Of a stretch of DNA of 64,000 nt, positions 24,562-35,855 are shown in pieces. The DNA lies in assembly GCA_024449915.1 (NCBI GenBank), contig JAMZAV010000447.1, forward strand, positions 868,001 to 932,000. The letters run 5' to 3'. The stretch's first letter is position 1, and the number at the start of each line of letters is the position of its first letter. The position numbers and the translations under genes are program-made. The notes beneath the pieces were generated by a model that did not search any database, had not been told where the DNA came from, and worked only from the letters and a program-made list of their open reading frames with translations. Source of the DNA: Sweltsa coloradensis. Its lineage: Eukaryota > Arthropoda > Insecta > Plecoptera > Chloroperlidae.

Positions 24562-24684
24562 ATGGACGTTTATGAATCGATTGCCCCAGCTTTTAAAGAA
24601 GCTAGATCTCTTGGATTAGCCCCATTTAAGATAATTCAAAACGGAAATACTAAAGAACTAGTTTTGTCTATAAAGTCAACAGTA

Positions 24685-26441
24685 CCCTATGAACACACAT
24701 ACGTTATTATAACGTATGCGTCTTGGTTGTAAATACGTATTATACTTACGTTGTAATAACGTCTCTATGTCAATAGCTTTAACGTTTAAATTACGGTTGT
24801 AGATAACGTAATAAATACGTATGATAATACGTAATTATAACGTATTACATACGTATTAAATACGTAATAAATACGTATTTATCATACGTAATAAATACGT
24901 ATGATAAATACGTAATAATAACATTAAACCATACTTTTCATAACGTCCACTAGCGCTATCTAGTAGACATGCAAAAAAGCTACTATCAAAAAATTTAATT
25001 AAAACAAAAATTCTTTCTAGTCTACGAGTTTTGTGTCACCGGTCCGAGATAAGGGGTACATTTTAATGTTAGATGAAATCGAATACACATGGTTAAATTT
25101 TTATCGCCAACACCCGGACTCGAACCCGGGATACCTTCCTCCAGATCGGGACGCGCTATCCACTCGGCCACTGCAGCTGTGCAGTACGTCGCGCGTCAGC
25201 TAGCTTAAGAAGGTGGAGCCCGCGCGCGAGTAGTCTTTGTGTGAGATGTCCCATTGTGGAACAAAAATGCGCTTGCGTCTCTTGCAACAAAATAAGAATC
25301 TATTTAGTTTGAAACATAAGATAAAACTGATGTCGTTGAAGATATTTTTACTTAGTTATGTAAAAAAACTTACCGTCTTACATTATTAATTCATAAATTA
25401 ATTTCGTCAAAACTTCAGCGGGATGAAGTATTATTTTCAATATAATCTTGAATGACAACAGTGCAGCAGAGGATTATCAAGATTGGTTGATTGGGTTTAT
25501 TGGTTTTTAGTTGGGAAATCCAAGACAAATTAATACTACGGCAGAGCTTTCGTGAAACAGTAAGCAATTAATTGCTGGAGATTCACATTACACTTCCATG
25601 TTTGCTTTATCTCAAATTGTATGACAACTAATTGGTAATCTCATTACGCCGCAAAAATCAATTTGTTTTTAGAGTATCAGGGAAATACCGAGAAACGCGC
25701 AATTCTAATTGTCGTTTTGATGCAGTGTATAAAAAAAACGATTGTTCCGAGATAGAACAACTAATCATTGAAATTAACCACACTTAGATCAAGTCGAAAG
25801 TTTTAATTAATATTAATAAATTCATTTTATTATTTAGTTAAAGCATTCACTCATAAAAAAGTCCACGAAGGAGGAAAAAGAAATAAGAAAATAAATATGT
25901 AAAATTGGATTAATGAATATCGGCACAGCTTTTTTTAGTTATCTCAGAACTAACTTAGACTGACTTATAACATTAAAACAATTCATTATTCAATTAGTAT
26001 TTTAATAACTATGAATTAATTGTAATATTTATGGCGGTATAAAAACGTTTTTGAAACGTTATTGAAATACCGTTAAATAACGTTACGGTAATACCATAGT
26101 TTATACGTTTGTAGTTGGTATTTCAATAACCACGAAATAAACGTAATCTTTATTACTGTATTAAAACGTTTTTAAAACGTTACTGAAATACCGTTATTTT
26201 AACGTTACGATGTTACCAAATTGTATGTGTTTTGAATTTGAAATTTTAAAATGTAATAATTTCAAATACCATTTGTAACCGTATAATAACGTTTTAAAAA
26301 ACGTAATCGAGATACGGTATTTTAAATGTTTTTTGCATACGGTTTTTCATACGTAATATTTGGTAATTCCATAACCATAACGTTAAAATACCATTCCATA
26401 CCATAATAAAACGTTTATATAACGTATGTATGTTCATAGGG
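24685..26441. mobile_element. TA-flanked transposon (mariner-type MITE) inside GR exon C
   Basis: The element is 1,757 bp with TIRs starting CCCTATGAACA at both ends (26 of 30 terminal bases match by eye), flanked by TA at 24,683-24,684 and 26,442-26,443. TA duplication is typical of Tc1/mariner-type elements. The interior is rich in palindromic variants of AATACGTATT near the left end and of AACGTTAT near the right end. It also has a tRNA-like stretch on the - strand at 25,103-25,180. There is no transposase frame, so it is nonautonomous. Confidence 0.85.
25103..25180 (-). repeat. tRNA-like sequence (SINE head or tRNA pseudogene)
   Basis: On the - strand it has TGGCCGAGTGGATAGCGCG (A box) and CGGGTTCGAGTCCGGG (B box). 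The acceptor ends do not pair and the T stem has a mismatch, so it is not a working tRNA gene. It lies within the transposon in GR exon C. Confidence 0.6.
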
Positions 26442-27667
26442 TATACAGCTGCGTTTTATACATTTTGATCTTTACACTGACCATTTTATTATTAATTCAT
26501 TTCAATGACGAATTTTACTCAGAACAGTTTGTGTACATGATACACCTATGTCAGATGTGCGTGGATGCAATGTTGCCAATATTTAGCGGTATCACTAATA
26601 CTTTTAGTGTTGGCCAGTTTAGAAGGGTTCTTTATGAATTGGACGTAATAGATGCACGATTAAAAGCAAATGGCGTACAAATAGAAAGCCACCATAGAAT
26701 GATGAGGAAATATTCGTTTTTCTTCACGATTTACAGTACGATTCTGTTTAGTAGTTCTATATTAGTTGAACTATATGCATTCGGTGTAGACATATACTCG
26801 GGACTTGATTCATATTTAGAGTATGTCCATCTAATACTTTATCATATTTCGAAAGTTATAAACTATTCTCTAGTAGCGTTACATTTTAGACTTGTTTTGT
26901 TACTTAATGAAAGGTTTAAGATTCTAAACAATTATCTTTATTATGACCGCAATGAAATTGAACCTAAGTTGGTGTACATCGAAGATGTTGAAGTGGAACA
27001 TTCGAATAGCTTTAGGAGGTGTATACTGGTGTCGAGTTTGTATGGAAAGTTGTATGATGTTTCGGTTATTTTGAATGCCATGTTTTCTCCTCAACTGTTG
27101 TTCATTATTGCCTCGTCTTTTGTCAATGTGCTATCAGAATTGAGTATGGTGGCTTTTAATATCATGACTAAGGGATATTTTAACTCTGATAGTTTAATCT
27201 CTTGTCTTCTTCTGCTGATCAGTAGTTCACAAGTGGTTATGATCGCAGTCTCATGTTGCATCACGAGTGAACAGGTACAAATACAAATACTTATACCTTC
27301 TTTAAGAATCAATAATTTCAAAACGATGCAATCTGTTAGTAGACGGCAGCTGATAAGACAAACTAGGTTCCCTTTTTATTCTGGTTAGATCACCTTATGT
27401 GTGTTACTGAGTATTTTGGTCTGATTAGCGCCTGAAACATGTTGAGTAAGTTTAACGTTAATATTATATCAATGTATATTTAATATTTAATAAAATAATA
27501 GTAATAAATATAAATAAACATCTATAAATAATAATAAAAAATGGTAAAATAGTTTTATGAAGCCTATCTCCCATCAACGGCAAATACATTTCTGTCCTTG
27601 AACAGGAGGTGAGTACATCAGACCTAGAAATAAACAATGAAAATAATTCCACACCCTCTTTCTACAG

Positions 27668-27735
27668 GCTAACAACACGGCGATATGTGTCCACAAACTG
27701 ATTCTTTCCACAGACGATCCTCAAATATAACAGAG
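27668..27735 (+). pseudogene. GR shared exon 2, frameshifted
   Basis: After acceptor TTTCTACAG the frame reads ANNTAICVHKLILSTDDPQI and then TAA at 27,728-27,730. The family sequence here is typically xxTxxxVHKLxxxxxDPxIxxE followed by LxxFSLQLLHRK. The donor AACAGAG|GTAAC gives phase 2 in this frame while the next exon needs phase 0; one additional base before the TAA would fix both, so a 1-nt deletion is the simplest reading. A base-call error is the main alternative. Confidence 0.75.
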
Positions 27736-27789
27736 GTAACATTTTATATTTAATTTAATTATATTCTCAATTTATTGAGTGATTAACAA

Positions 27790-27985
27790 GGAAATAGTTA
27801 AAGGATAATTGGGAAAGGATTTTTCAGTGACCGTAGTAGTACAATTATAACTTTTGCCTTTGCCTATCAAGTTTGGGAAAAACGTTCATCTATTACTATT
27901 GTTGATGCCAGGTAGGTATCGAACCAGAACCTCTCAAATAATAATAGATTGTGTAACGCAGACCTTCACATCAAATCGGTATCCC
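27790..27985 (-). mobile_element. Diverged SINE copy in GR intron
   Basis: Traces of the family head: GGTATCGAACCAGAACCTCTC and the GTGTAACGCAGAC word near 27,950, in the - strand orientation of the other copies. Boundaries are uncertain. Confidence 0.4.
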
Positions 27986-28224
27986 ATTCCCACCCTGCGT
28001 TAAGAATCCGTCCCGGAGGACCAAAAATATGTATAAACTAAAATTAAATAGGTATATTTCATATGAACATAAAGCAAAAAATATGTTTCACTAAAGCCAC
28101 AAATAAAATAAACACAACAATAAAAATAGTGCATTACATAATTATTTATTTTTATGTTTATGATATATGATTTGCACTACAATAATATAATGTAATAATA
28201 TAAGAGAAATGTTTTTTCTTCCAG

Positions 28225-28314
28225 CTACGTCGCTTCTCGATCCAGCTGTTGGACCGCAAGGTGACCTTCACGGCCTGTGGCTTCTTCCCCTTGGATCTGA
28301 CCTTGCTGCATTCG
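28225..28314 (+). CDS. GR shared exon 3
   Basis: Thirty codons, phase 0/0, between TTCTTCCAG and GTAATA. It reads LRRFSIQLLDRKVTFTACGF then FPLDLTLLHS. This is the highly conserved GR segment leading into TM7 (FSLQLLHRKVxFTAxGFFPLD). Confidence 0.9.
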
Positions 28315-29082
28315 GTAATATTGCGCTGCGCATGCGCCTAAAGATCAGGCCTAGAACTATCTACACTGACTTTTAAAGCTCTATCTTGCCCAAAAAACTC
28401 GTTCGTCTCGCTATCAAGGAATTAGTAACTAAAACAACACCCCTCGAGAACAGTTTTAAAGTCGCGTTGAAGGATGAGCGATTTTGTCTTTAGACACATT
28501 TTTTCAAGTGCTTTTAATTCCTTTTTTTTGTCATTATACAATTTAAAGTGCAGCTGTTAACCAGAACAATTGGGCACTCAATGAAAAAGGCATGACATAT
28601 CTTATCTAGCATGGTTAGTTTGAACCGTAATGTTTACATTTGGACGTTGACGGAAGTCAGATTTGACCCCTGAGGTCGCTGAGAGGTCAAAACCCAAGAT
28701 GGCCGCCACTCCACAAGCCTAATGAATAAACACGCTTATCTTAGGAAACAATTATTGTACAATGTGTTTTTGTTTGGTAATTTATGGATTGCATTTAATG
28801 TTAGATTTTTAGAAATTTGCTATCCTTACAGCCTCTGTATACGAAAAACTAAACTAAACTCCAGATTTTTTACTGAAATTATTATAAAATGAATTATTAT
28901 TTAGTAGAATATAAAATTTATAGTGAAATGGTTTATAATCACTTACTCTCACAAATCAGAATCACACTACGTAATAATTCGGTATTTTTATTCTCATGAT
29001 CTATCGAAACTCACATTTCATAAATATTATGAAGTTATCAATGCAAATGAATGCTTATAACATGTTGTTTATTCCCTTTCAG

Positions 29083-29190
29083 ATTATTGCTGGAGTGACG
29101 ACTTATCTGGTGATAATGATTCAGTTCCAAACAATGTCACGTGACCACCAGGATCCGACCATTGAGACGTACACACAACAGTCTATTTAG
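29083..29190 (+). CDS. GR shared last exon, TM7 with TYLVIMIQF
   Basis: After acceptor CCCTTTCAG it reads IIAGVTTYLVIMIQFQTMSR and ends TQQSI at TAG 29,188-29,190. TTYLVIMIQF is the hallmark TYhhhhhQF motif of insect gustatory receptors. An AATAAA at 29,473-29,478 could serve as poly(A) signal. Confidence 0.92.
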   Translation: MIAGVTTYLVIMIQFQTMSRDHQDPTIETYTQQSI

Positions 29191-30133
29191 ATCAAGCATA
29201 GACTTTTTAGACCAATTTCAGTCTCTGTGGACCAATAACAGTATCTTAGAGCAATCATAGACTCTTTAGACCAATCACAGTATCTCTCTAGACCAATAGT
29301 CTGTTTAATACAACAAGAATCTCTGTACAAAAAACTCTTTATAATAAGGTCATCCACAGTCCATACAAGCCAATCGCAAGGCGTATAAATGGAAACATTT
29401 TATTTCAAAATATTTAAAACCAGAGATTAGTAACAATAACGATTATGATTATGAAGTTTACGTCTCTAAAACAATAAAGAGTGATGGTGCATGAGGATGA
29501 AGGACAACAAATGAAGCTGTATTCGCATACCCAGTTATCTGGAAGTCATACGATGTGTACCTTCATTTAAAGAATTCGTACATACAAGGTGTTTTAGCAA
29601 AATTTTAGTGAGTTAAAAAAAAAAAAAAAATTATTAATGGATTAAAAAAAAAGAAAAATATAACGATGTTGGGGAATAAATATACTAATCAATGTATATA
29701 AGTACTCGTGTGAGTTCTGATTCAAGATGGCGTTCATCAAATCACGGAAACAATAGTGACGTCACAGTCGCTGCTAAGAGACGACGCGCTCTTTACCTGC
29801 ATGCAATTACTGTAAGCGTCAACATTCTGGAAGTTTCTGTTTAAATGTGTTGTGGAATGTAAAATTGATTACATAAAACTACTATTCAAGAATCGAAACA
29901 AACTTCCTATCTGGTGTCTCCCCATATTTCCCTTACCAAAAGGGTAGGAGTGGGCAGAAGAGAAGTTCACCACCACCCTACCACTTCTTCCTCTGCTCCC
30001 CCCCCCATCATAACCTCTTCGGTCAACAGCTTCGTGTGCCACTCAAAATCAATTGTGTGACTGAGTGGGTAGACTCTAAATATGAATTAATTTTATTTAT
30101 TTATATCTCAATCCACATTAACATAATAGGGGT

Positions 30134-30191
<58 letters not shown>

Positions 30192-30765
30192 GTCCAGAAG
30201 CTCATTAAAACAAATCATAAATATGTCCAGCAGCTTATCACAACAAAGGAAGACGTACGTCAGGTCATATGGAGATACGCGTTATATCTGGGTAGGAATA
30301 AGTAAGTATTGGATTGCATCCTATATATGATACATAAACGAAGTGAATTCATAATTCATAACATGTATGAGGCAAAATATTTTATTTATTTATTCAACGT
30401 CTTTCCTAATCAGTTATAAATACTGATTTACAAAGGAGGGCTTAACTAAATAAAACTAATTTCATAAATGTAAAAACATAATGAACTCTAGTTAGCTAAG
30501 TTTGAAGTAGTAACATTACAACAACAATGTATGGCAAGGCAACACAATTATAATTTTTTGATATCATAATATTTCAATTAGTATATCCACATTTATTATT
30601 TTATCTAAAGTGAAATTAATTTAAATAAACCAAATATAACATATGAAATAAAAGCAAACGGAAGAATAGGAATATATAACATCGCTGAAGAAACCACCGA
30701 AAGCGTATCTTCATTGAATCTTCATTCGAAGAATTTGAAAAAATAATACATATAAATATAAAGGT
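29191..30765. other. Intergenic stretch between GR locus and lipid-binding cluster
   Basis: Convergent 3' ends of the + strand GR locus and the - strand ML-A gene. It has tandem-like variants of TTTAGACCAATCACAGT at about 29,205-29,300, an A-rich run near 29,617, and a (GT)n repeat at 30,139-30,187. No gene is seen. Confidence 0.5.
30139..30187. repeat. (GT)n microsatellite
   Basis: About 24 GT units. The Cys-Val open frames over it are artefacts of the repeat. Confidence 0.97.
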
Positions 30766-30969
30766 CTAGATCTTTGGCTTCACTTCGGAGAGGGCCTCCC
30801 AACATCCGATGACCTCGGCGCCATCTAGGATGGAGATCGTGACCTTGTAATAGCCGTACTCCAGCATGGGGATGGGCAAGTCAAAAGGAATTTCCCAGTC
30901 GTTGAAGGTGTGGTTACCCTGAAACCGGAAAACAGAGTTGTTTATTCCCTTATTATAATAATTATAATG

Positions 30970-31035
<66 letters not shown>

Positions 31036-33597
31036 GTAATAATAATAACAATTTTTGTAGGAAGCCAGGTGTCTAACTAGGTATGTTGCGGATAGGATAT
31101 TGTGAAGGGATGTCCAAGGGCTATTTAAGAGGACTCAATCCTTTGCATTCGCATTAACGACTAAGGAAAACCTCGGAAAAAACCTTCAGTCAGGATTGCC
31201 GATCTTGGCGGGATTTGTACCCGGGACCTCCCGAATCAGAGTCACGAAAAACTCTTTTGAAGACTTCATTGTATCATCATCTAACATAAATTGTAAAATT
31301 CCTAGAATGGTGCATATGAATTTTGTTGAATAAAGGGGGAACAAGAATATATCAAAAAAATTAAATTAAAATTTTGGGTAGCACTTAACTTGTCATTCAG
31401 CCTTAATATGAACATTTTTGGAACCATTGTGTAGGGAGGCTATAGACTGGGGATGTGCAACCTCTTTTATTTTCGAACAATGACTTTTTTAGAAATGTTT
31501 GATACACCATTGACACCATTGTCTTCCATCCTAGTCAATGGCCATTTCTCCCTTAAATAATGTTTGGTGTACACCCGGAGTCGGAAGTAAATCAAGGGCC
31601 GGGTATTGTAGATACAACGATACCCCTTGATTTACTTCCGACGCCGGGTGTACGTTTATTTTCATACGTCCTTCAGCCCAAAAAATCGGACATCAAACGT
31701 TATAATACAAAAAAAAATGTTTCAAGTTCCTCTTCCATTTAGCCGAATTTTCAGCCATCTTTCTTAAAAATGTGAGTAATCGTTATACGAACACAACACG
31801 GTACAAGTCTTAAAAGGATCATTGTTGATGGTTTAAAAAAAATTATAACTTACAAAAGGTATGCAACAATCCTCTAGATTTACACCCATTTTTCCGCGTA
31901 GACCGTTATACAGAGGGCTGGCATATTTTGATACTAAATAATAAAAACCAAGTCCTTTGTGTTTGTCCGTCAGAAGAAAGTTGTTCGATCTCCTCATATA
32001 GACATTTATCTGCAACAAGAAATATGACAAAAAAAGGTTAATTTTTTAAATTTCTCTCAGGAAATCTGCCTGTAAGGACAATAATTACAAGTATCTACTT
32101 GTGTTTTTATTTGCTTAGGGTAGTCTTGAAGGGAATGTTAAAGGGATGTTTTAGGACTCTATCCCTTTGCATTCCCATTAACGAATTAATATACTCTTAA
32201 AGGACACTTCAGGTCAGAATTGCAGTTGGGGAGTTTCGAACCCGGGACCTCCCGAATCAGAGTCTCTCACGCTTTACGCTTGAAGTGTATCTGTCGGTTT
32301 CAGCACGAGGTATTGTCGTTGTGTTGTTTTTATTAATACCTAAGTATCTTTATACAATGCTTATTTTAATATTCTGCTATTACATCTAAAGATAATTTAA
32401 ATATACATGTAAGGTAAAAGCAAAAATATGCAAATATGTAAACACATCAAAAGTAATAAATAAGATGTAACAAGGTGTAACATAGGCTGATAAAGGTAAT
32501 GAGGTAAAACACATAGCTATACAATAAGTAGGCTAAATGTGAAACTCTTTGTGTTGGCTTAACTCTAAGTTTACATATTTTTATATTTATAAGACATCAA
32601 TATCTGATAACATATACAAATAGTATATAAAAAATCTAGAATGGAATCTATTAAAATGAATGAATTAAAAATTTCGAAAAAGATAAAATCAAGAAATAAA
32701 AAAACTATAAGAATACAAATATAGTGGGTTTCGCACATACATTCATGTTTGGTTCTTGTCCCTCGTGGAACGGCCAGGATAAGCTTCCCCGGTGTAAGTG
32801 CTTCCTGTAGTGATTGTCGTCTGGATCACCCAGATACAGGGATATCTTGAAGTTGCCTCTCCCTGTTCCCTGGTCCTCACATGGGTAGACGTGCTCTATA
32901 TAGCCAGTATAGGGCCCCTGACAGAATCACATGGATGATAAAAGATGTTACATGGCTTAGTATTCTTGGTGAATCTAAAAGGGTATTCACACGCTAAACT
33001 CAAAAAATAATTTCATTCAGGCTAACTAGTTATGAATTTATAAATTAACAGAAACATTATTGGGTCCACCATGACCCGGAAAAAAAATGTTGAACTTTTT
33101 ATTTTTCGAGCTAGGTCCCATTGGCAAAAATCTCCCATATTAAGAAATAACATGGGGACGATCTTTATGGCCCGTGACCTTGGAGGATTTTGATCCAAAA
33201 AAATACTGGCCATTATTGACGTACTCGACAGCCTTTTCTGTAAAATCCACTATATTTTGTTTTGTGATTTGGGCAAGTGGTTCGGTCAAAATATGCTGAT
33301 TACCAAGAAGGGGTGTGATTTTGGAATAAATATTTTTGCGTGTTTGAGTGTATATTTTCTGCACAGTTTCAAGGCACTATGTTATAAAGGGCCATTTAAG
33401 GTTGGTATGATGCTCTAGTATCTATGCGGAACAAAAAAGAAGCATGTTCAAACATGTCCATTCATTTTTTTTTAAAATTCGTGTTTCAAGATAAAACAAG
33501 TGAGAATACTTACCAGCATCGACATTCCAAACTGTTCAGAGTCATAAACCAGCCATAAAACAAGTATTAGACCCAGTAAAGCCTTCACGATCTTCAT
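30766..33597 (-). CDS. Secreted ML/DUF1091-like protein A
   Basis: Four exons, all joined in phase 0: 33,514-33,597, 32,741-32,917, 31,854-32,009 and 30,766-30,918, giving 189 aa. Exon 1 is a signal peptide (MKIVKALLGLILVLWLVYDS). Exon 2 has GPYTGYIEHVYPCEDQGTG and LYLGDPDDNHYRKHLHRGS. Exon 3 has VYMRRSNNFLLTDKHKG and CCIPF. Exon 4 has GNHTFNDWEIPFDLPIPMLE, YYKVTISILDG and VIGCWEALSEVKPKI. The order 'signal peptide, C-x-x-P-F, G-x-x-T-x-x-D-W, P-x-x-x-x-x-Y-K-V-x-x-x-x-x-D' is like MD-2-related lipid-recognition proteins (ML, including DUF1091 and GM2-activator types), which bind lipids extracellularly. Distribution of Cys supports a secreted fold. The gene model is strong; the family call is pattern-based. 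Confidence 0.8.
30957..31255 (-). mobile_element. tRNA-derived SINE with long (AAT)n tail in ML-A intron 3
   Basis: The tail is (AAT)n at 30,957-31,050, about 30 units. The body (GGATGTCCAAGGGCTATTTA, TTTGCATTCGCATTAACGAC) ends in the head region with ACCCGGGACCTCCCGAATCA. It is the least-diverged copy by eye. Confidence 0.85.
31569..31652. repeat. Inverted repeat in ML-A intron 3
   Basis: Arms of about 27 bp (GTCGGAAGTAAATCAAGGG with CCTTGATTTACTTCCGAC) around a roughly 28-bp spacer, also sharing the outer GTACACCCGG. Confidence 0.85.
32110..32300 (-). mobile_element. SINE in ML-A intron 2
   Basis: Family words GGGAATGTTAAAGGGATG, TTGCATTCCCATTAACGA and CCCGGGACCTCCCGAATCAG. It lies in intron 2, the same intron that carries a SINE in ML-B and ML-C, with similar flanking sequence to the right. 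Confidence 0.75.
32970..33430. mobile_element. AAAGGGG MITE, truncated, in ML-A intron 1
   Basis: Starts AAAAGGGTATTCACACGCTA and carries TATTGGGTCCACCATGACCC, TTTTTCGAGCTAGGTCCCAT and GTGATTTGGGCAAGTGGTTC, as at 39,928-40,910. The right end is not clear. Confidence 0.65.
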
Positions 33598-33663
33598 TTT
33601 GAATGGTTGATAGCGACTTGGCAGCAAATAGGTAAATAGTGAACATGTTCAATCACTAGTTCG

Positions 33664-33673
33664 TATTTATATC
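33664..33673 (-). promoter_or_regulatory. TATA box of ML-A
   Basis: GATATAAATA on the - strand, 67 bp upstream of the ATG at 33,597. The same word stands at the same distance (66-67 bp) in all three paralogues, which supports it. Confidence 0.75.
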
Positions 33674-34953
33674 CGCCAATCACCTTGAACACCAATATAC
33701 GACGCAGTCTTTGGTATTCTAGCTCAGGGTACCCACACAAACGACCACATGATGTGCCAAAAAAGTTAATTAATACGGAAGAGCATGTAGTGATATGATT
33801 TATAACGTATAAGTAGTTGTGGAATCACTCATTAGCTTTTGTAATGGTATCATTACGAGGCCAATGAAGCATTCAATCAATATGTCAATAGCTTACAACA
33901 ACTGTATTGTTGCAGCTTCCTTTTGATATGGTGTATATGTAATATGTATGCTCCATGTTTTTCTTTTACAAAGCTGTCGTACTGCTATTTTCATTTTGTA
34001 ACCATATTACATCTATTAACAGTATTAGTAAACTAATTCCGTTTTCTAATAATCTACATGTAATTGGATTAACATTGCAAGCGGAGTGAGTGAATCGTCC
34101 TATTTTTAACGTAAAAATTACACATTTACGTTAATTTTAGCATTTCTTTGCAATACAAGAATTTTCAGAAAACCCTAAAAATCTATAACATTATACATTT
34201 TCGTGTGGTTTTAAACATGTAAAGATTTCGTTATTGCTGAGAAAATTAAACCACATTTAACCAAAAACACTTCTAAGTGCCTCGTATTCCTAACGCATTT
34301 TAAAATTGCGACTTACTTCTGTTACCCTCAACAAGCGTTTGTTATGCGTATAATCGTGATTTTTTACGGGCAACATTATTATAATATTATTTATTAATAT
34401 TATAACATAGTTTCCGCTCGTTACATGAAATGACAACAATATAAGCGACGAGAGAGGAAGTGAGACGTCCATGCGATAGTTCTCTCCAAGTCACATATGG
34501 CGTGATAATGATTGCGCAGGAACTCTTGTACGAATGCAGGTGGGGGGAGGAATGGTGAGCTCATGATTTTTTTTGTTTTTTTTTGCTTCTGCATCCTTCC
34601 AACTACCCACTAGTCCACACACGTCCTAGAACACAAAGACCTAGGTACAAGGTCCACTGTGTCTATTCCTGGACATCGGTCTGTGCGCAGCAGCGAAGCC
34701 TAGCGGAAATCCATTGGACCATGTCCTAGATATAACGGCTTCTAGTTTTCCAGTTGTAACCAATGTTTAAGAGTGTTCACGCACTAAAATTCTGTTGTAC
34801 AACGCTCTGGAGAAAAATTAAATAAAAATCTATAACATTAAACATTAACAACTCTGGTGAAAAATTGAAACGACATACAAGAATTCTAAAATGCACAAGA
34901 CACAGATATTTTTATGCAGAAGAACATATATTAAACAGAATTGATGTATGTAA

Positions 34954-35742
34954 CTAGGAAAACGCTTAAGTCCCGCCGCGTTGTTGGATGAGCGTATATG
35001 GTGCATTGAGATGCCATGTGTTACGCGGATTTTCTGTTGTTCCGTGAAAAAATCATTACTAAGTAGAAATTTTTTTTTAATTAAATTAAATTATATAAAA
35101 AATTAACTTAATTTTTATTATTAAATTAAATAAAATAAAAAATTAACTTAATTGTTTTAATTAATCGTAATTTTTTAAAAAGAAAAAAATCGTAAAATTG
35201 CAATTTGCATAAGAAATAATTATTCGATTGCGCTCAAATTTAACACGAATATATAAATTCATGAAATTAAGGTTCTGTAAAAAAATCATTACAATAGGAT
35301 AAAGCATGTAGGTGTTATAAGTCAAAGAATTGTTTTTAAAAAGAAAAAAAACATAAAATTTTGATTTTCATGAGAAATAATTTTTCGATTACCCTCAAAT
35401 TTCACACGAATATCTTAATTCATAAAATTAAGGTTCTGTGAAAAAATCATTACAATCGGATAAAATGTTATAAGTCGAAGAAATTTTTTTTAAATCGAAA
35501 AAAATCGTAAAATTGCGTTTTTTATGTGAAAAAATTTCCCGATTGCGCTCAAAAACGTGGCAGTTCTAAGTTCAGAGATTTCGAAGGTCTTCATAAAATT
35601 TCATTGCAATCGGAGTATCGGTTTAGCCGGAATCGTGTTAACAAACACACAAAAATACAGAAAAAAAAAAAAAAAACATTCCGGATTTTTTTCTCCAGTG
35701 TAGTGAAATGGAATCTTCGCTTCGCTCGCTACGCTCATCCAA
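34954..35742 (+). mobile_element. GATGAGCG-type element, copy 2
   Basis: Starts CTAGGAAAACGCTTAAGTCC then TTGGATGAGCGTA, and ends CTCGCTACGCTCATCCAA. The interior has three diverged modules of about 150 bp, each with a GATTGCGCTCAAA-like word, AAAATTAAGGTTCTGTGAAA or a variant, and ATCATTACAATCGGATAAA or a variant. There is no protein-coding capacity beyond repeat-derived frames. Confidence 0.75.
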
Positions 35743-35855
35743 TAAACCCTACTATACACCATTGTTACGCAAAAAGTCGACGCAACGGGAAAAAGAAGAT
35801 GTTGCTCCCGTCGCGTTGACTTAACGCTTAACAATGGTGAATAGTAGGGTTTATT
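35741..35855. repeat. Inverted repeat AATAAACCCTACTAT
   Basis: Arms CCCTACTATACACCATTGTTA and its near complement (AACAATGGTGAATAGTAGGG) with a second inverted pair GTCGACGCAACGGG / CCCGTCGCGTTGAC inside. Likely a small hairpin MITE. Confidence 0.8.

Larger units (their letters stand above)
24562..27274 (+). pseudogene. GR first exon C, split by a transposon
   Basis: The exon starts at ATG 24,562 (MDVYESIAPAFKEARSLGLA, then QNGNTKELVLSIKSTV) and is interrupted after codon 41 (GTA, 24,682-24,684). It resumes in frame at 26,444 (YSCVLYILIFTLTILLLIHF) and runs to donor GAACAG|GTACAA at 27,274. Removing the insert with one TA leaves a continuous frame that aligns with exon A along its length. 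The C-terminal half has AMFSPQLLFIIASSFVNVLS. The open frame that begins at 26,426 takes its first six codons from the transposon and is not the native start. Splicing out of the insert was considered, but no GT-AG pair at the edges restores the frame. Confidence 0.85.
18762..29190 (+). pseudogene. Gustatory receptor locus with three alternative first exons (damaged)
   Basis: Insect gustatory receptors are seven-transmembrane ligand-gated channels in chemosensory neurons. Three paralogous long first exons, A (18,762-19,712), B (21,089-about 22,040) and C (24,562-24,684 plus 26,444-27,274), precede one set of C-terminal exons: 27,668-27,735, 28,225-28,314 and 29,083-29,190. A and C end in phase 0, matching the first shared exon. 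No C-terminal exons were found after A or B, so all three may splice to the shared set, as in Drosophila Gr39a or Gr28b. A plus shared exons would give about 405 aa, normal for the family. Damage: frameshift in B, transposon in C, frameshift in shared exon 2. If the last is real, every isoform is truncated before the final TM. Alternatively A and B are tandem pseudogenes lacking 3' exons. Confidence 0.7.

Noticed and set aside
25103..25180. Functional tRNA gene on the - strand
   Set aside because: A and B boxes are present but the acceptor stem does not pair.
26426..26443. ATG at 26,426 as the native start of a GR
   Set aside because: These codons belong to the transposon end; the native ATG is at 24,562.
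30036..30330. Open frames with poly(Cys-Val)
   Set aside because: Produced by the (GT)n microsatellite.
35526..35834. Open frames on both strands with FFxYTGEKNP-like peptide
   Set aside because: Recur in every copy of the GATGAGCG element, including poly-A/T runs; repeat-derived.
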